Part shown: piece by piece, positions 56,348 to 64,000 of the stretch
Position numbering within the stretch: the first letter of the stretch is position 1
Layout: the number at the start of each line of letters is the position of its first letter
Source of the DNA: Alteromonas sp. 1_MG-2023
GTDB taxonomy: Bacteria > Pseudomonadota > Gammaproteobacteria > Enterobacterales > Alteromonadaceae
Reading direction: 5' to 3'
Assembly: GCF_030547075.1 (NCBI RefSeq)
Contig: NZ_JAUOQH010000018.1
Span: 27,215-91,214 of the forward strand
DNA length: 64,000 nt
Made by a program: the position numbers and the translations under genes
Notes under the pieces: generated by a model
The model's input: the letters and a program-made list of their open reading frames with translations, nothing else
Told to the model about the DNA's origin: nothing
Database searches by the model: none

Positions 56348-57052
56348 TCACTCTTTATCTTTTAAAAGCGCAAACAGAGCACTTGGGCGACTAATCGTTA
56401 TTTTCCCGTAGTGTAAATGCAGTAGCCCTTGGGTTTGCAAGTCCCCTAAGAGTTGATTCACCGTTTGTCGGCTGCTATTTATCATTTGCGCTAAAGACTC
56501 TTGCGACAAGGTTAACGTAATTGCACTGTCTTGGGGTAAGTGCTGACCATAGCTGGTGGTTAGCATAAGTAAGCGCTTTACTAGCTGGTGCTGTAGGTTA
56601 AGCCCAGCACTAGAATCTATAAATTGAAATGCACTTCTTACTCTTGAGCAAAGCAAACGCGCGAAATGAGGGTAGAGCTCGGGGTGTGCCGCTAAAGCCG
56701 CATTAAAAGCTGCTTTTGGTATAACCGCAATAACGGTATCGATTTCACACACACTGTTGTGAGTTCGGGGTAAGTCGTCAAACAAAGATATTTCACCAAA
56801 CCACGTACCTGGGCCAAGTAGTGCAAACAGCATTTCTTTGCCGTTTTCACCAATATTCATTACCCGCAGGCGGCCTTCGCACACGCCATAAAAGCCAATA
56901 CCTTCTTCGCCCTTAGCATGCAATTGTTGCCCAGCCTTTAACTGGCGAATACGAACCTTATCGAGCAAGGCACTTTGCAAATGGGCAGGTAAAGATTTAA
57001 ACCACATAGAGCTGGTTAAAACGGTAGCGTATTGTTGATTTAACATTTTCAT
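56348..57052 (-). CDS. Crp/Fnr family transcriptional regulator
   Basis: A 234-residue regulator. The N-terminal cyclic-nucleotide-binding beta-roll includes GQQLHAKGEEGIGFYGVCEG and LGPGTWFGEISLFDDLPRTH; the C-terminal HTH is TLSQESLAQMINSSRQTVNQ then LLGDLQTQGLLHL. There are no Cys pairs suggesting an Fe-S sensor (unlike FNR), and the ligand cannot be deduced. It converges with fabB and is divergent from the class II aldolase gene, 69 bases apart. Confidence 0.88.
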   Translation of the reverse strand: MKMLNQQYATVLTSSMWFKSLPAHLQSALLDKVRIRQLKAGQQLHAKGEEGIGFYGVCEGRLRVMNIGENGKEMLFALLGPGTWFGEISLFDDLPRTHNSVCEIDTVIAVIPKAAFNAALAAHPELYPHFARLLCSRVRSAFQFIDSSAGLNLQHQLVKRLLMLTTSYGQHLPQDSAITLTLSQESLAQMINSSRQTVNQLLGDLQTQGLLHLHYGKITISRPSALFALLKDKE

Positions 57053-57121
57053 TACAGTGTCGTTTATCCGACAGTTTAGCGTGTAATTTAAGCGTAAGGT
57101 AGCAAAAAATGTAGGAGATCT

Positions 57122-57880
57122 ATGATGAATTCAGAAGTAAAAGCACAAGTAAGCGAGCAAGAGTGGCAAACTCGTGTGGATTTAGCCGCTTGTTATCGCG
57201 CGGTGGCCATGTATGGCTGGGACGATTTGATATTTACCCATATTTCAGCCAGGGTGCCAGGGCCCGAGCATCATTTCTTAATAAACCCATACGGCATGAT
57301 GTTTGATGAAGTAACTGCATCAAGTTTGGTGAAGGTAGATTTGCATGGCAACAAAGTCATGGAAAGCGAGTACGACATAAATCCAGCGGGTTTCACTATT
57401 CACAGCGCCGTGCATGAAGCCAGAGACAATGCAAAATGCGTTATGCACTTGCATACCACCGAAGGGGTAGCGCTTTCCGTATTAGAGGAAGGCTTACAAG
57501 CCTATTCACAGCAGTCATTGTTTCCATTAGCTTCTTTGTCTTATCATGCCTATGAAGGTGTTGCGTTAAATCCCGACGAAAAAGCGCGCTTGGTGCGTGA
57601 CTTAGGCGACACGCAATTTATGATATTGCGCAATCACGGTCTGCTTACCTGTGCTGACAATATCCCTGATGCGTTTTTGTTTATGTTCATTTTTCAAAGA
57701 GCCTGTGAAATACAACTTAAAGCACAAGCTACAGGGCAGAAACTCATTCCAATCCACTCCGCTATTTTGCAAGGCATTCGAGCGCAAGCTTCCGAGGTAA
57801 CGAAACAAGCAGGTGGAACCCTTGCGTGGCCTGGAATTAAACGTAGGGTAGCCCGCCGTTTTCCCGGTTTTGATAACTGA
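57122..57880 (+). CDS. Class II aldolase/adducin family protein
   Basis: A 252-residue protein of the class II aldolase fold. Zinc-ligand positions are visible in CVMHLHTTEGVALSV (His-x-His) and in ILRNHGLLTCADNIPDAFL (late His), with an N-terminal AMYGWDDLIFTHISARVPG. Family members are fuculose-phosphate aldolase, ribulose-phosphate epimerase and related sugar enzymes, and also adducin-type proteins without known catalysis. Substrate is unknown. GGAG precedes the start. It is divergent from the Crp/Fnr gene and may be its target. Confidence 0.88.
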   Translation: MMNSEVKAQVSEQEWQTRVDLAACYRAVAMYGWDDLIFTHISARVPGPEHHFLINPYGMMFDEVTASSLVKVDLHGNKVMESEYDINPAGFTIHSAVHEARDNAKCVMHLHTTEGVALSVLEEGLQAYSQQSLFPLASLSYHAYEGVALNPDEKARLVRDLGDTQFMILRNHGLLTCADNIPDAFLFMFIFQRACEIQLKAQATGQKLIPIHSAILQGIRAQASEVTKQAGGTLAWPGIKRRVARRFPGFDN

Positions 57881-57995
57881 GCTATACAGTTTAGACGGGA
57901 AAGCTGGCCATTTAAGCTGTTGCGAGACTAAAAAGCTGTACTGAATCATGGTGCTCAAGGTTACTAATCCATAAGATTAAGGTAAACTTAGCGCC

Positions 57996-59198
57996 ATGAA
58001 AATACTATTTGAAGACACTATTCCTCTAGGCCGTGAATACTTAAGTGGCTTAGGCGACGTTAGCAGTTATGCGTGGCAAACGCTGACCCCAGAAGATATC
58101 AAAAATGTCGATGTCATGGCGGTGCGTTCCACGACCAAAGTTAATCAAGACTTGCTTAGCCAAGCGTCGCAATTAAAGTTCGTTACCACTGCCACTTCTG
58201 GCACCAATCATATGGATAAAAGCTGGCTAGATAGTCAGGGTATCAGCTGGAATTCAGCGGGCGGCTGTAATGCAGTTGCGGTAGCAGAATATGTGTTAAG
58301 TGCAGTTTTGCTGGCTGAACGCGCTGGCAAATTAGATACAAACGCCATTACTATCGGAATTGTGGGGGCAGGGCATGTTGGTACAGCCTTGGCGAAACGT
58401 TTAGATGCGTTAAATATCCACTATAAGCTTTGCGATCCCCCTTTACGTGCGTCGGGCGACCCTCGAGCCTTTGTCGATTTTGACGAAATCATTGGGTGCG
58501 ATGTGATTACCCTACACGTGCCTTTTGTGAAGTCAGGTACTCATTCCACGGGCAAGCTAATTAATGCGAATGTACTTGAACAATTAAAAGGTAATCAGTT
58601 GCTTATCAATGCCTGTCGCGGGGAAGTGGTCGATGAGCAAGCGTTGTTAACGCGATTAAACCAAGCTAACCCACCCACGGTCGTGTTAGATGTGTTCGAA
58701 AACGAACCCGCCATTAACCTTGAACTAACCAAGCATTGTTGGCTAATGACACCGCATATAGCAGGGCATTCAGTAGAAGGGAAAGTGCGCGGAACCCAAT
58801 ACGTGTATGAGCAAATTTCTGCTTTACTTGGCAAGCCGAGCACTAAAACCTTAGACGAGTGTTTACCCGCCATTGAACCCATCAAGGTAGATTTAGCATC
58901 ACCTTCATCCTTAGGTTTATTAAAACAAGATTTGATAGGATTAATGTTGCAAGTTTATAACGTGGATATCGACGATAACGCGTTTCGTCTAGCATTACGT
59001 GATGTATTGCTAATGCAACAAACTGAAAGTGCGAATAGTGAAGAAATTGCTGCCAGCATCAGTCACACCTTTGCTACTATGCGCAAAAGCTACCGAGTTC
59101 GACGGGAATGCAGTGCTTATACGCTTATTTTACCTAGAGATACGTCGGATGAAATTAAACAGCAATTGAAAGGGTTAGGTTTTTCATTGCAAGCCTAG
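57996..59198 (+). CDS. pdxB: Erythronate-4-phosphate dehydrogenase
   Basis: A 400-residue D-2-hydroxyacid dehydrogenase. The NAD fold is ITIGIVGAGHVGTALAKRLD; catalytic segments are LLINACRGEVVDEQALLTRL (Arg), VVLDVFENEPAINLELTK (Glu) and PHIAGHSVEGKVRGTQYVYE (His). The C-terminal ~100 residues form the extra dimerisation domain typical of PdxB. It works in pyridoxal-phosphate synthesis. As in E. coli, it is followed by an aspartate-semialdehyde dehydrogenase-type gene (usg position). Confidence 0.95.
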   Translation: MKILFEDTIPLGREYLSGLGDVSSYAWQTLTPEDIKNVDVMAVRSTTKVNQDLLSQASQLKFVTTATSGTNHMDKSWLDSQGISWNSAGGCNAVAVAEYVLSAVLLAERAGKLDTNAITIGIVGAGHVGTALAKRLDALNIHYKLCDPPLRASGDPRAFVDFDEIIGCDVITLHVPFVKSGTHSTGKLINANVLEQLKGNQLLINACRGEVVDEQALLTRLNQANPPTVVLDVFENEPAINLELTKHCWLMTPHIAGHSVEGKVRGTQYVYEQISALLGKPSTKTLDECLPAIEPIKVDLASPSSLGLLKQDLIGLMLQVYNVDIDDNAFRLALRDVLLMQQTESANSEEIAASISHTFATMRKSYRVRRECSAYTLILPRDTSDEIKQQLKGLGFSLQA

Positions 59199-59257
59199 CT
59201 TGCCAGCCTAATACCTTCTATTTTTAAGAATCACCCATTACAGGAGAAACAACACTT

Positions 59258-60274
59258 ATGTCTCAAGCCTTTGACGTTGCCGTATTAGGCGCGACCGGTC
59301 TAGTAGGGCAAACCATGATAGAACTATTGGCAGAGCGCGGCTTTCCAGTAAATCGTTTATATCCACTAGCCAGCAAACGTTCAGCGGGAACCAGTATTAC
59401 CTTCAAGGGCGAAGACGTAGAAGTGTTGGATGCAGATACTTTCGATTGGTCGTTGGTTCAATTTGGTTTCTTTTCTGCAGGCGGCAGCATCTCTGCTGAA
59501 TTTGCGCCTCGAGCAGCTGATGCAGGATGTATTGTTATCGATAATACCTCTGAGTTTAGATATGAGCCGGATATTCCGTTAGTCGTACCTGAAGTTAACG
59601 CTCATGTACTGGCTGACTTTCGTAACCGCAATATTATTGCCAATCCCAACTGTTCTACTATTCAAATGATGGTAGCGCTCAAGCCAATTCATGATGCTGT
59701 GGGTATTGATCGTATTAACGTAAGTACTTATCAGTCGGTGTCAGGTGCAGGAAAAGAGGCGATGGAAGAGTTGGTAAAACAAACCGCTAGCCTTTTAAAT
59801 GCGCGTGAACTTGAAACAAAAGCTTTTAGCCGTCAAATCGCGTTTAACGTTATTCCTCAAATTGATGCGTTTCAAGACAACGACTACACCAAAGAAGAAA
59901 TGAAAATGGTGTGGGAAACCCAAAAAATAATGGGCGATGACAGTATTTTAGTTAACGCGACAGCGGTAAGAGTACCTGTGTTTTACGGCCACGGGGAAGC
60001 AATTCATTTAGAAACCCGTGCTCCAATAGATGCAGAACAGGTAAAACAGTTACTCGCTGATGCACCGGGCGTAAAAGTTTACGATGCTGCCGATCAGTTC
60101 CCAACCCAAGTTAGCAGTGCCAGTGGTAATGATATGGTGCACGTTGGTCGCATCAGAAACGATATCACGCACCCTTGTGGGCTTAACTTATGGGTAGTGT
60201 CAGATAATATTCGTAAAGGTGCAGCAACTAACAGTATTCAAATCGCAGAAACCTTAATTCGCGATTACCTGTAA
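59258..60274 (+). CDS. asd: Aspartate-semialdehyde dehydrogenase
   Basis: A 338-residue enzyme with an NADP-binding start VAVLGATGLVGQTMIELLAE (11-17 GATGLVG) and the active-site Cys132 in NIIANPNCSTIQMM. A second conserved region is VNATAVRVPVFYGHGEAIHL. In E. coli this position holds usg, a homologue of unclear activity. Here the catalytic Cys is intact, so this is likely a working ASADH making L-aspartate semialdehyde for Lys, Met, Thr and diaminopimelate synthesis. AGGAGAAAC precedes the ATG; fimV follows after 399 bases. Confidence 0.92.
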   Translation: MSQAFDVAVLGATGLVGQTMIELLAERGFPVNRLYPLASKRSAGTSITFKGEDVEVLDADTFDWSLVQFGFFSAGGSISAEFAPRAADAGCIVIDNTSEFRYEPDIPLVVPEVNAHVLADFRNRNIIANPNCSTIQMMVALKPIHDAVGIDRINVSTYQSVSGAGKEAMEELVKQTASLLNARELETKAFSRQIAFNVIPQIDAFQDNDYTKEEMKMVWETQKIMGDDSILVNATAVRVPVFYGHGEAIHLETRAPIDAEQVKQLLADAPGVKVYDAADQFPTQVSSASGNDMVHVGRIRNDITHPCGLNLWVVSDNIRKGAATNSIQIAETLIRDYL

Positions 60275-60673
60275 GTATAATCTGTATAGTTTAGGCCTTG
60301 AAGATAGGCCTTGTCAGGTTGATTTTGCCGAGTAAGTAAATATTTTGCTTACTCGGCCGATAAGCTGTTATATCGATATTCAACAAATAGATACCGAAAA
60401 CCGAATGGCTAACTAGATTGCCTTTCATAACTGGTTTATAGTTTCCTAAGCCAGATTAAAATGCTACCGACCATTTTGCTAAATTAATTAACCGGTAAGC
60501 AGTAAAAATATCTGTATTGATAGGGCATTTCATTCGTGCGCAGGCGCTATCAAATGATAAGAATAAAGGCTGTACCCGTTTGTTGCACCTAGGTGTTGAT
60601 AAATAGAGGTTTAGCTACGAATCTCCGCCAAGACACAGGGCGGTGTAGACGCTTGAGGGCATATAGGATTGCT
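60275..60673. other. 399-bp region between asd and fimV
   Basis: No gene is visible. It has a hairpin CCGAGTAAG/CTTACTCGG (60328-60356) without a clear T tract, which may be a weak terminator of the asd transcript. A weak ribosome site (atagga) lies before the fimV ATG. Confidence 0.5.
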
Positions 60674-63600
60674 ATGAAATTGCATTTGACGGGCTTAGTT
60701 TTACTTACGTTATGTTTGCTAGCCCCCCACAACAATGTCGATGCACAGGAACGCGCTACCCTGCTAAAAGGGCCCAAGAACGCGACCAGTCAATATTCTG
60801 GATTAGAATATGGCCCCATTGATTCTCAAGATACCCTTTGGCGAATAGCTGAGCGTTATCGTCAAAATAATAACCTGTCTGTTTATCAGGTTATGACCGC
60901 TATTTATGAACTCAACCCGAATGCTTTCGAACAACAGAATTTAAATCTACTGGTTGATGGAGCTGTTCTTAAGCTTCCTTCCGAGCGCTTTATTTCCCGT
61001 ATAGATGCTAGCCAAGCACAAACGCGAGCAGAAGGTGATGAGCGCAGGTTTGCTGAATTATTAAATCAGCCCGGTAGTAGTGTACGCAATATAAAGCCGC
61101 CAGCACCTTTAGTTAATCAAAATGATTTAAGTCAAACTCAGTCCAACATAGAACAAAAAATAACTCGTCTCGACCAAGAGCAAACCCGACAGTTTGACGA
61201 ACTTCGGATGCAATTTGCCGCGTCTTTAGAAAACGTTGAAGCCTTGCTGAATGAAAATCGCAAACTGTACGACCGAGTAGATGAAGTGAATGGCGAACTT
61301 CAAGAGCTTCGTAATCAGGTTGAAGGTGATGTTAAAACACAAATAGACACCCAAGTGGCGCTACAGCAAGAATTGCTCGACATGATGAAAGCCGAGCAAA
61401 TGGCGCGAGAAACCGAAAAGCAAAAATCGATGTGGAGTTCGCTTTCAAGCCCCATGTTGCTCATTATCAGCTCGGGCATTCTTACCTTACTGTTAGTGGG
61501 CGGGCTGATTTTCTGGTTGCTAAAACGCAAGCCGTCAGAACCCGCTGAGGCTCCTGAAATAATAGAAGCTACTGATGATGTGCCTGTACCTGATACTGAC
61601 ATGGCTGATTTGGCAAGTGCCTTAGAACCTGATCTTGGCGACAGTATGGAGTTAAGCGATGACGATTTGTTTAACGACGACGACTTGCTGGACGATGTAC
61701 TGACTTCTGAGTTGGAAGAAAGTCTTGATGATGATTTAGAAACGTTCGGCGACCTCGATGATGACATGTTGGTGCCGGATGATGACAGTGACGACCTATT
61801 TGAATCGGGCAACGACGAGCTTGACCAGAATGAACTAGATAGCTTGTTCGATGACGATGACTTGTCTGACAAACTTAGTGAAGATGAAAATAGCAGCCTA
61901 GAAGGTTTCGACCTTTCTGGTGACGATGATGATCTTACTAACTTTGACGAAGATTCGGATGCCTTAGACGAAACCCCAGATTTAGAAGAAACGCCTGAAA
62001 CTGAAGTCGAGGATGATGGCGACTTTGATATAGATGATATTTTAGATGGCGCAATGGCGGATGTTGCCGCGAGTGAAACGCAGGATGAAACTGTAGACGA
62101 TAATCTCGACGAAGCACTGACAGAAACGAACGACGCTGAAGAAGAAATCGCGACACTACCTAGCGTAGATGATGACGACGAAACTCCCGAAATTAGTATT
62201 GACGACTTGCTAGAACAAAACGCGCCTGAGCCTAGCTTAATTGATGAACTCGATAGCAAAGATGATCTTATTAATGAAGAGATGATTGAAAAGCTAGATG
62301 ATGAAATTAATCAGCAAGATCAAGATCTCAATCGTATTACAGACGATTTGCTTAGTGAAATAGAGCAAATTGAGATGATGGGCGGCTTAGATGATAGTGA
62401 TGAAGATAGCGATACAGCGAATGACGACGATGATATTGAACCTGTCGCGTCTGCACCTTCGCCTCAAGGAATTCAAAGCCTTGACAGTATTACCGACGAT
62501 TTAGATGAAATTGATATTGAAGACACGGAAAGTGCGAATGACTTTTCCGACCCATTGTCTGATGACTTGATTGCTGAATTGCAAGCTGAAAGCGAAGAAG
62601 AGCTGGGCTTCAACGAAAATGAACTCAATGACATTGATGACATTGATGAACTTGATGATAGCAGCGAAGAAAATGAATCACTAGATGATGACTTTTCTGA
62701 CCCGCTTACCGATGACCTACTTGCTGAGCTAGAAGCTGACATTGAATCAAATGATGACGAAGTAGAGCCAGCGGCATCTGACGCAAATAGCGATGTTGAA
62801 GAAACAAGTGACTTCGACGACCCACTTACCGATGACTTGCTAGCAGAATTGGAAGCGGGAATTGATGCTGAAGAAGACGATTCATCAGCTAATGATTCTG
62901 ATGCTAATTTGAATCCCGACAGCTTTGATGAAACAGGCCTTGATGAAACAGATTTTGATGATCCGCTGACCGATGACCTGCTCGCTGAGTTAGGGGCTGA
63001 TTTAGAAGCTGAAGAAGATGCTGACAGTGAATTGGTCGAAGACAAAAGCCCGGAAGATGAGTTAGCCGATGAATTGCTTGCAGAACTTGAAGCAGATGTC
63101 GAAGACGGTAATGAGCCTGATACTGAGATAGTTACTGATTCAGCTACTGAAGCTGAGAGTGAAACAAACGAATCGCCATTAGAAGAATCGCTTACACCTG
63201 AAGAGCTATTGGAAGACGAAGATACACTTACTGATGATTCACAAGCCGATGTAGCAGAGTTAGCAGATTCAGAACCCGAAGAGTCCGAGCCGCTAGAATC
63301 AGAGTTGGTAGACCCAGAACCTTTAGAAGCCGATCCTTTAGAAACTGAAACTGTAGAAACAGAGCTTGAGGCTGAAACCAACGAACAAGATATAGATGAT
63401 GACGCTAACGAAACCGAAACGTTAGATGAAGAGCCGCTTGTTGAAGAGGAGGCTGATTCTGCTCAAGATGATTCAATTCAAGAGCCTTTAACAGAAGAAC
63501 CCTCAGCAGAAGAGTCTTCAGCAGATGAACTCCTGGCAGAAGAGCACTTGGCAGAAGAGCTTTCAACTCAAGAGCCTTTAACTCAGGAGCTTAGCCAGAC

Positions 63601-64000
63601 TGATTCGGTAGAATCTGAAGCAATTGAGAATACTGACGACGAAGATATTGCTGCAGAAAGCGACGATCCGCTTAACGATGAATTACTTGCAGAACTTGAT
63701 GCTGATATTGAACCAGGTCAAGAGGTTGCCTCTGACGATCCTATTCCTGAGGACTCTCATTCTGATGATTCTCAATCAGCTGAGTCTAATACTGAAGCGC
63801 TTCCTTCTGAAGAAAGTGATTTAGAAGATATTTTTGACAATGAATCTGAAGCATTAGAGCCTGCTGCCGAAGCCGAAGCCGAAGCCGAAGCCGAAGCCGA
63901 AGCCGAAGCCGAAGCCGAAGCCGAAGCCGAAGCCGATGCCGAAGCCGAATCAGAAGCAGCTGCCGAAGCGGGGGGGGCGGGGGCGGGGGGGGGGGGGGGG
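60674..64000 (+). CDS. fimV: FimV-like polar landmark protein (C-terminus beyond window)
   Basis: The frame is open from the ATG at 60674 to the window edge, about 1109 codons. It has a signal peptide (1-24), a LysM-like FimV N-terminal domain (QDTLWRIAERYRQNNNLSVY at about 51-70), a coiled coil (about 150-245), one membrane segment (about 259-283), and a very acidic low-complexity cytoplasmic region from 290 with repeated DPLTDDLLAELEA-type units. FimV/HubP proteins recruit polar factors and affect type IV pili and flagella. Assignment by position after asd and by architecture. The last ten or so residues fall in poly-G and are unreliable. Confidence 0.85.
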   Translation, partial: MKLHLTGLVLLTLCLLAPHNNVDAQERATLLKGPKNATSQYSGLEYGPIDSQDTLWRIAERYRQNNNLSVYQVMTAIYELNPNAFEQQNLNLLVDGAVLKLPSERFISRIDASQAQTRAEGDERRFAELLNQPGSSVRNIKPPAPLVNQNDLSQTQSNIEQKITRLDQEQTRQFDELRMQFAASLENVEALLNENRKLYDRVDEVNGELQELRNQVEGDVKTQIDTQVALQQELLDMMKAEQMARETEKQKSMWSSLSSPMLLIISSGILTLLLVGGLIFWLLKRKPSEPAEAPEIIEATDDVPVPDTDMADLASALEPDLGDSMELSDDDLFNDDDLLDDVLTSELEESLDDDLETFGDLDDDMLVPDDDSDDLFESGNDELDQNELDSLFDDDDLSDKLSEDENSSLEGFDLSGDDDDLTNFDEDSDALDETPDLEETPETEVEDDGDFDIDDILDGAMADVAASETQDETVDDNLDEALTETNDAEEEIATLPSVDDDDETPEISIDDLLEQNAPEPSLIDELDSKDDLINEEMIEKLDDEINQQDQDLNRITDDLLSEIEQIEMMGGLDDSDEDSDTANDDDDIEPVASAPSPQGIQSLDSITDDLDEIDIEDTESANDFSDPLSDDLIAELQAESEEELGFNENELNDIDDIDELDDSSEENESLDDDFSDPLTDDLLAELEADIESNDDEVEPAASDANSDVEETSDFDDPLTDDLLAELEAGIDAEEDDSSANDSDANLNPDSFDETGLDETDFDDPLTDDLLAELGADLEAEEDADSELVEDKSPEDELADELLAELEADVEDGNEPDTEIVTDSATEAESETNESPLEESLTPEELLEDEDTLTDDSQADVAELADSEPEESEPLESELVDPEPLEADPLETETVETELEAETNEQDIDDDANETETLDEEPLVEEEADSAQDDSIQEPLTEEPSAEESSADELLAEEHLAEELSTQEPLTQELSQTDSVESEAIENTDDEDIAAESDDPLNDELLAELDADIEPGQEVASDDPIPEDSHSDDSQSAESNTEALPSEESDLEDIFDNESEALEPAAEAEAEAEAEAEAEAEAEAEAEADAEAESEAAAEAGGAGAGGGGG
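62540..63711 (+). repeat. Six imperfect ~15-residue repeats in FimV
   Basis: Units of consensus D-P-L-T-D-D-L-L-A-E-L-E-A occur near 62540, 62695, 62815, 62955, 63055 and 63663 (for example FDDPLTDDLLAELEAG). They alternate with acidic linkers and look like tandemly duplicated short helices. Confidence 0.8.
63866..63949 (+). repeat. (GCCGAA)n hexanucleotide tract
   Basis: Eleven perfect GCCGAA units (63866-63931) are followed by GCCGAT and two more GCCGAA. They encode an Ala-Glu dipeptide repeat, in frame. Such tracts vary in copy number by slippage. Confidence 0.95.
63970..64000. other. Terminal poly-G run, probable sequencing artefact
   Basis: The last 31 bases contain only G apart from two C. 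Homopolymer G at a sequence end is typical of no-signal cycles in two-colour Illumina chemistry or of a collapsed low-complexity contig end. Treat the translated Gly/Ala tail as unreliable. Confidence 0.8.

Noticed and set aside
61315..63381. Two long Ser-rich minus-strand frames inside fimV
   Set aside because: They are antisense shadows of the acidic Asp/Glu codons of fimV (GAT/GAC/GAA read in reverse) and show no ribosome site, signal or family motif.

Overview
The window looks like a chromosome segment from a marine gammaproteobacterium of the Alteromonadaceae (Alteromonas or a close relative). Three blocks keep the gene order known from E. coli: yoaA-tsaB-(slp/yeaY)-fadD-rnd, then ycgL/ycgM/ycgN with dsbB-nhaB and divergent fadR, and epmC/yfcL/mnmC/fabB/pdxB with an asd (usg-position) gene and fimV. 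Base composition is moderate. There is no rRNA, tRNA, CRISPR array, phage or recognisable insertion sequence. The only accessory-looking stretches are small: about 2.4-7.9 kb and 42.1-43.7 kb.

Layout. 1-1.8 kb: start of the his operon on the minus strand (hisG, then hisD running off the edge), with a complete His-codon leader peptide and attenuator. 1.9-7.9 kb: small, mostly uncharacterised genes, including GNAT acetyltransferases, lipoproteins, a SYLF protein, a TraB/GumN protein and a DUF2244 protein. 8-9.3 kb: a GH13 alpha-amylase family enzyme. 9.6-20.4 kb: helicase, t6A factor TsaB, Slp lipoprotein, alpha/beta hydrolase, FadD, RNase D, YcgL, a lytic transglycosylase, YcgM and YcgN. 20.4-24.2 kb: rimL-like, dsbB and nhaB, divergent from fadR. 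24.4-26.6 kb: a lipoprotein prolyl oligopeptidase.

27.2-41.8 kb is the most coherent and least textbook region. It carries two phasin-type proteins, a degenerate HD-GYP-like protein, a DUF3336/patatin lipase, a DUF445 membrane protein, a TetR regulator and a WS/DGAT wax-ester/triacylglycerol synthase. A GMC alcohol dehydrogenase and a divergent TetR follow, then a dienoyl-CoA isomerase and FadH. Together with fadD, fadR and an acyl-CoA thioesterase in the same window, this reads as a possible neutral-lipid storage and mobilisation locus (granule coat, synthase, lipase, acyl activation, beta-oxidation). FadR-like boxes are visible before fadR, fadD, the GMC gene and perhaps fabB.

42-64 kb: two small membrane proteins and a beta-lactamase-family stump, a retropepsin-like protease, a thioesterase, an FFLEELY-type protein, epmC with an overlapping NAD-kinase-family gene, yfcL, three tandem FlgO-type lipoproteins, mnmC, a diguanylate cyclase, fabB, a Crp/Fnr regulator, a class II aldolase, pdxB, asd and the first 3.3 kb of fimV. 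The last ~30 bases are almost pure G and are probably a sequencing or contig-end artefact. All assignments come from reading the sequence; no database search was run.
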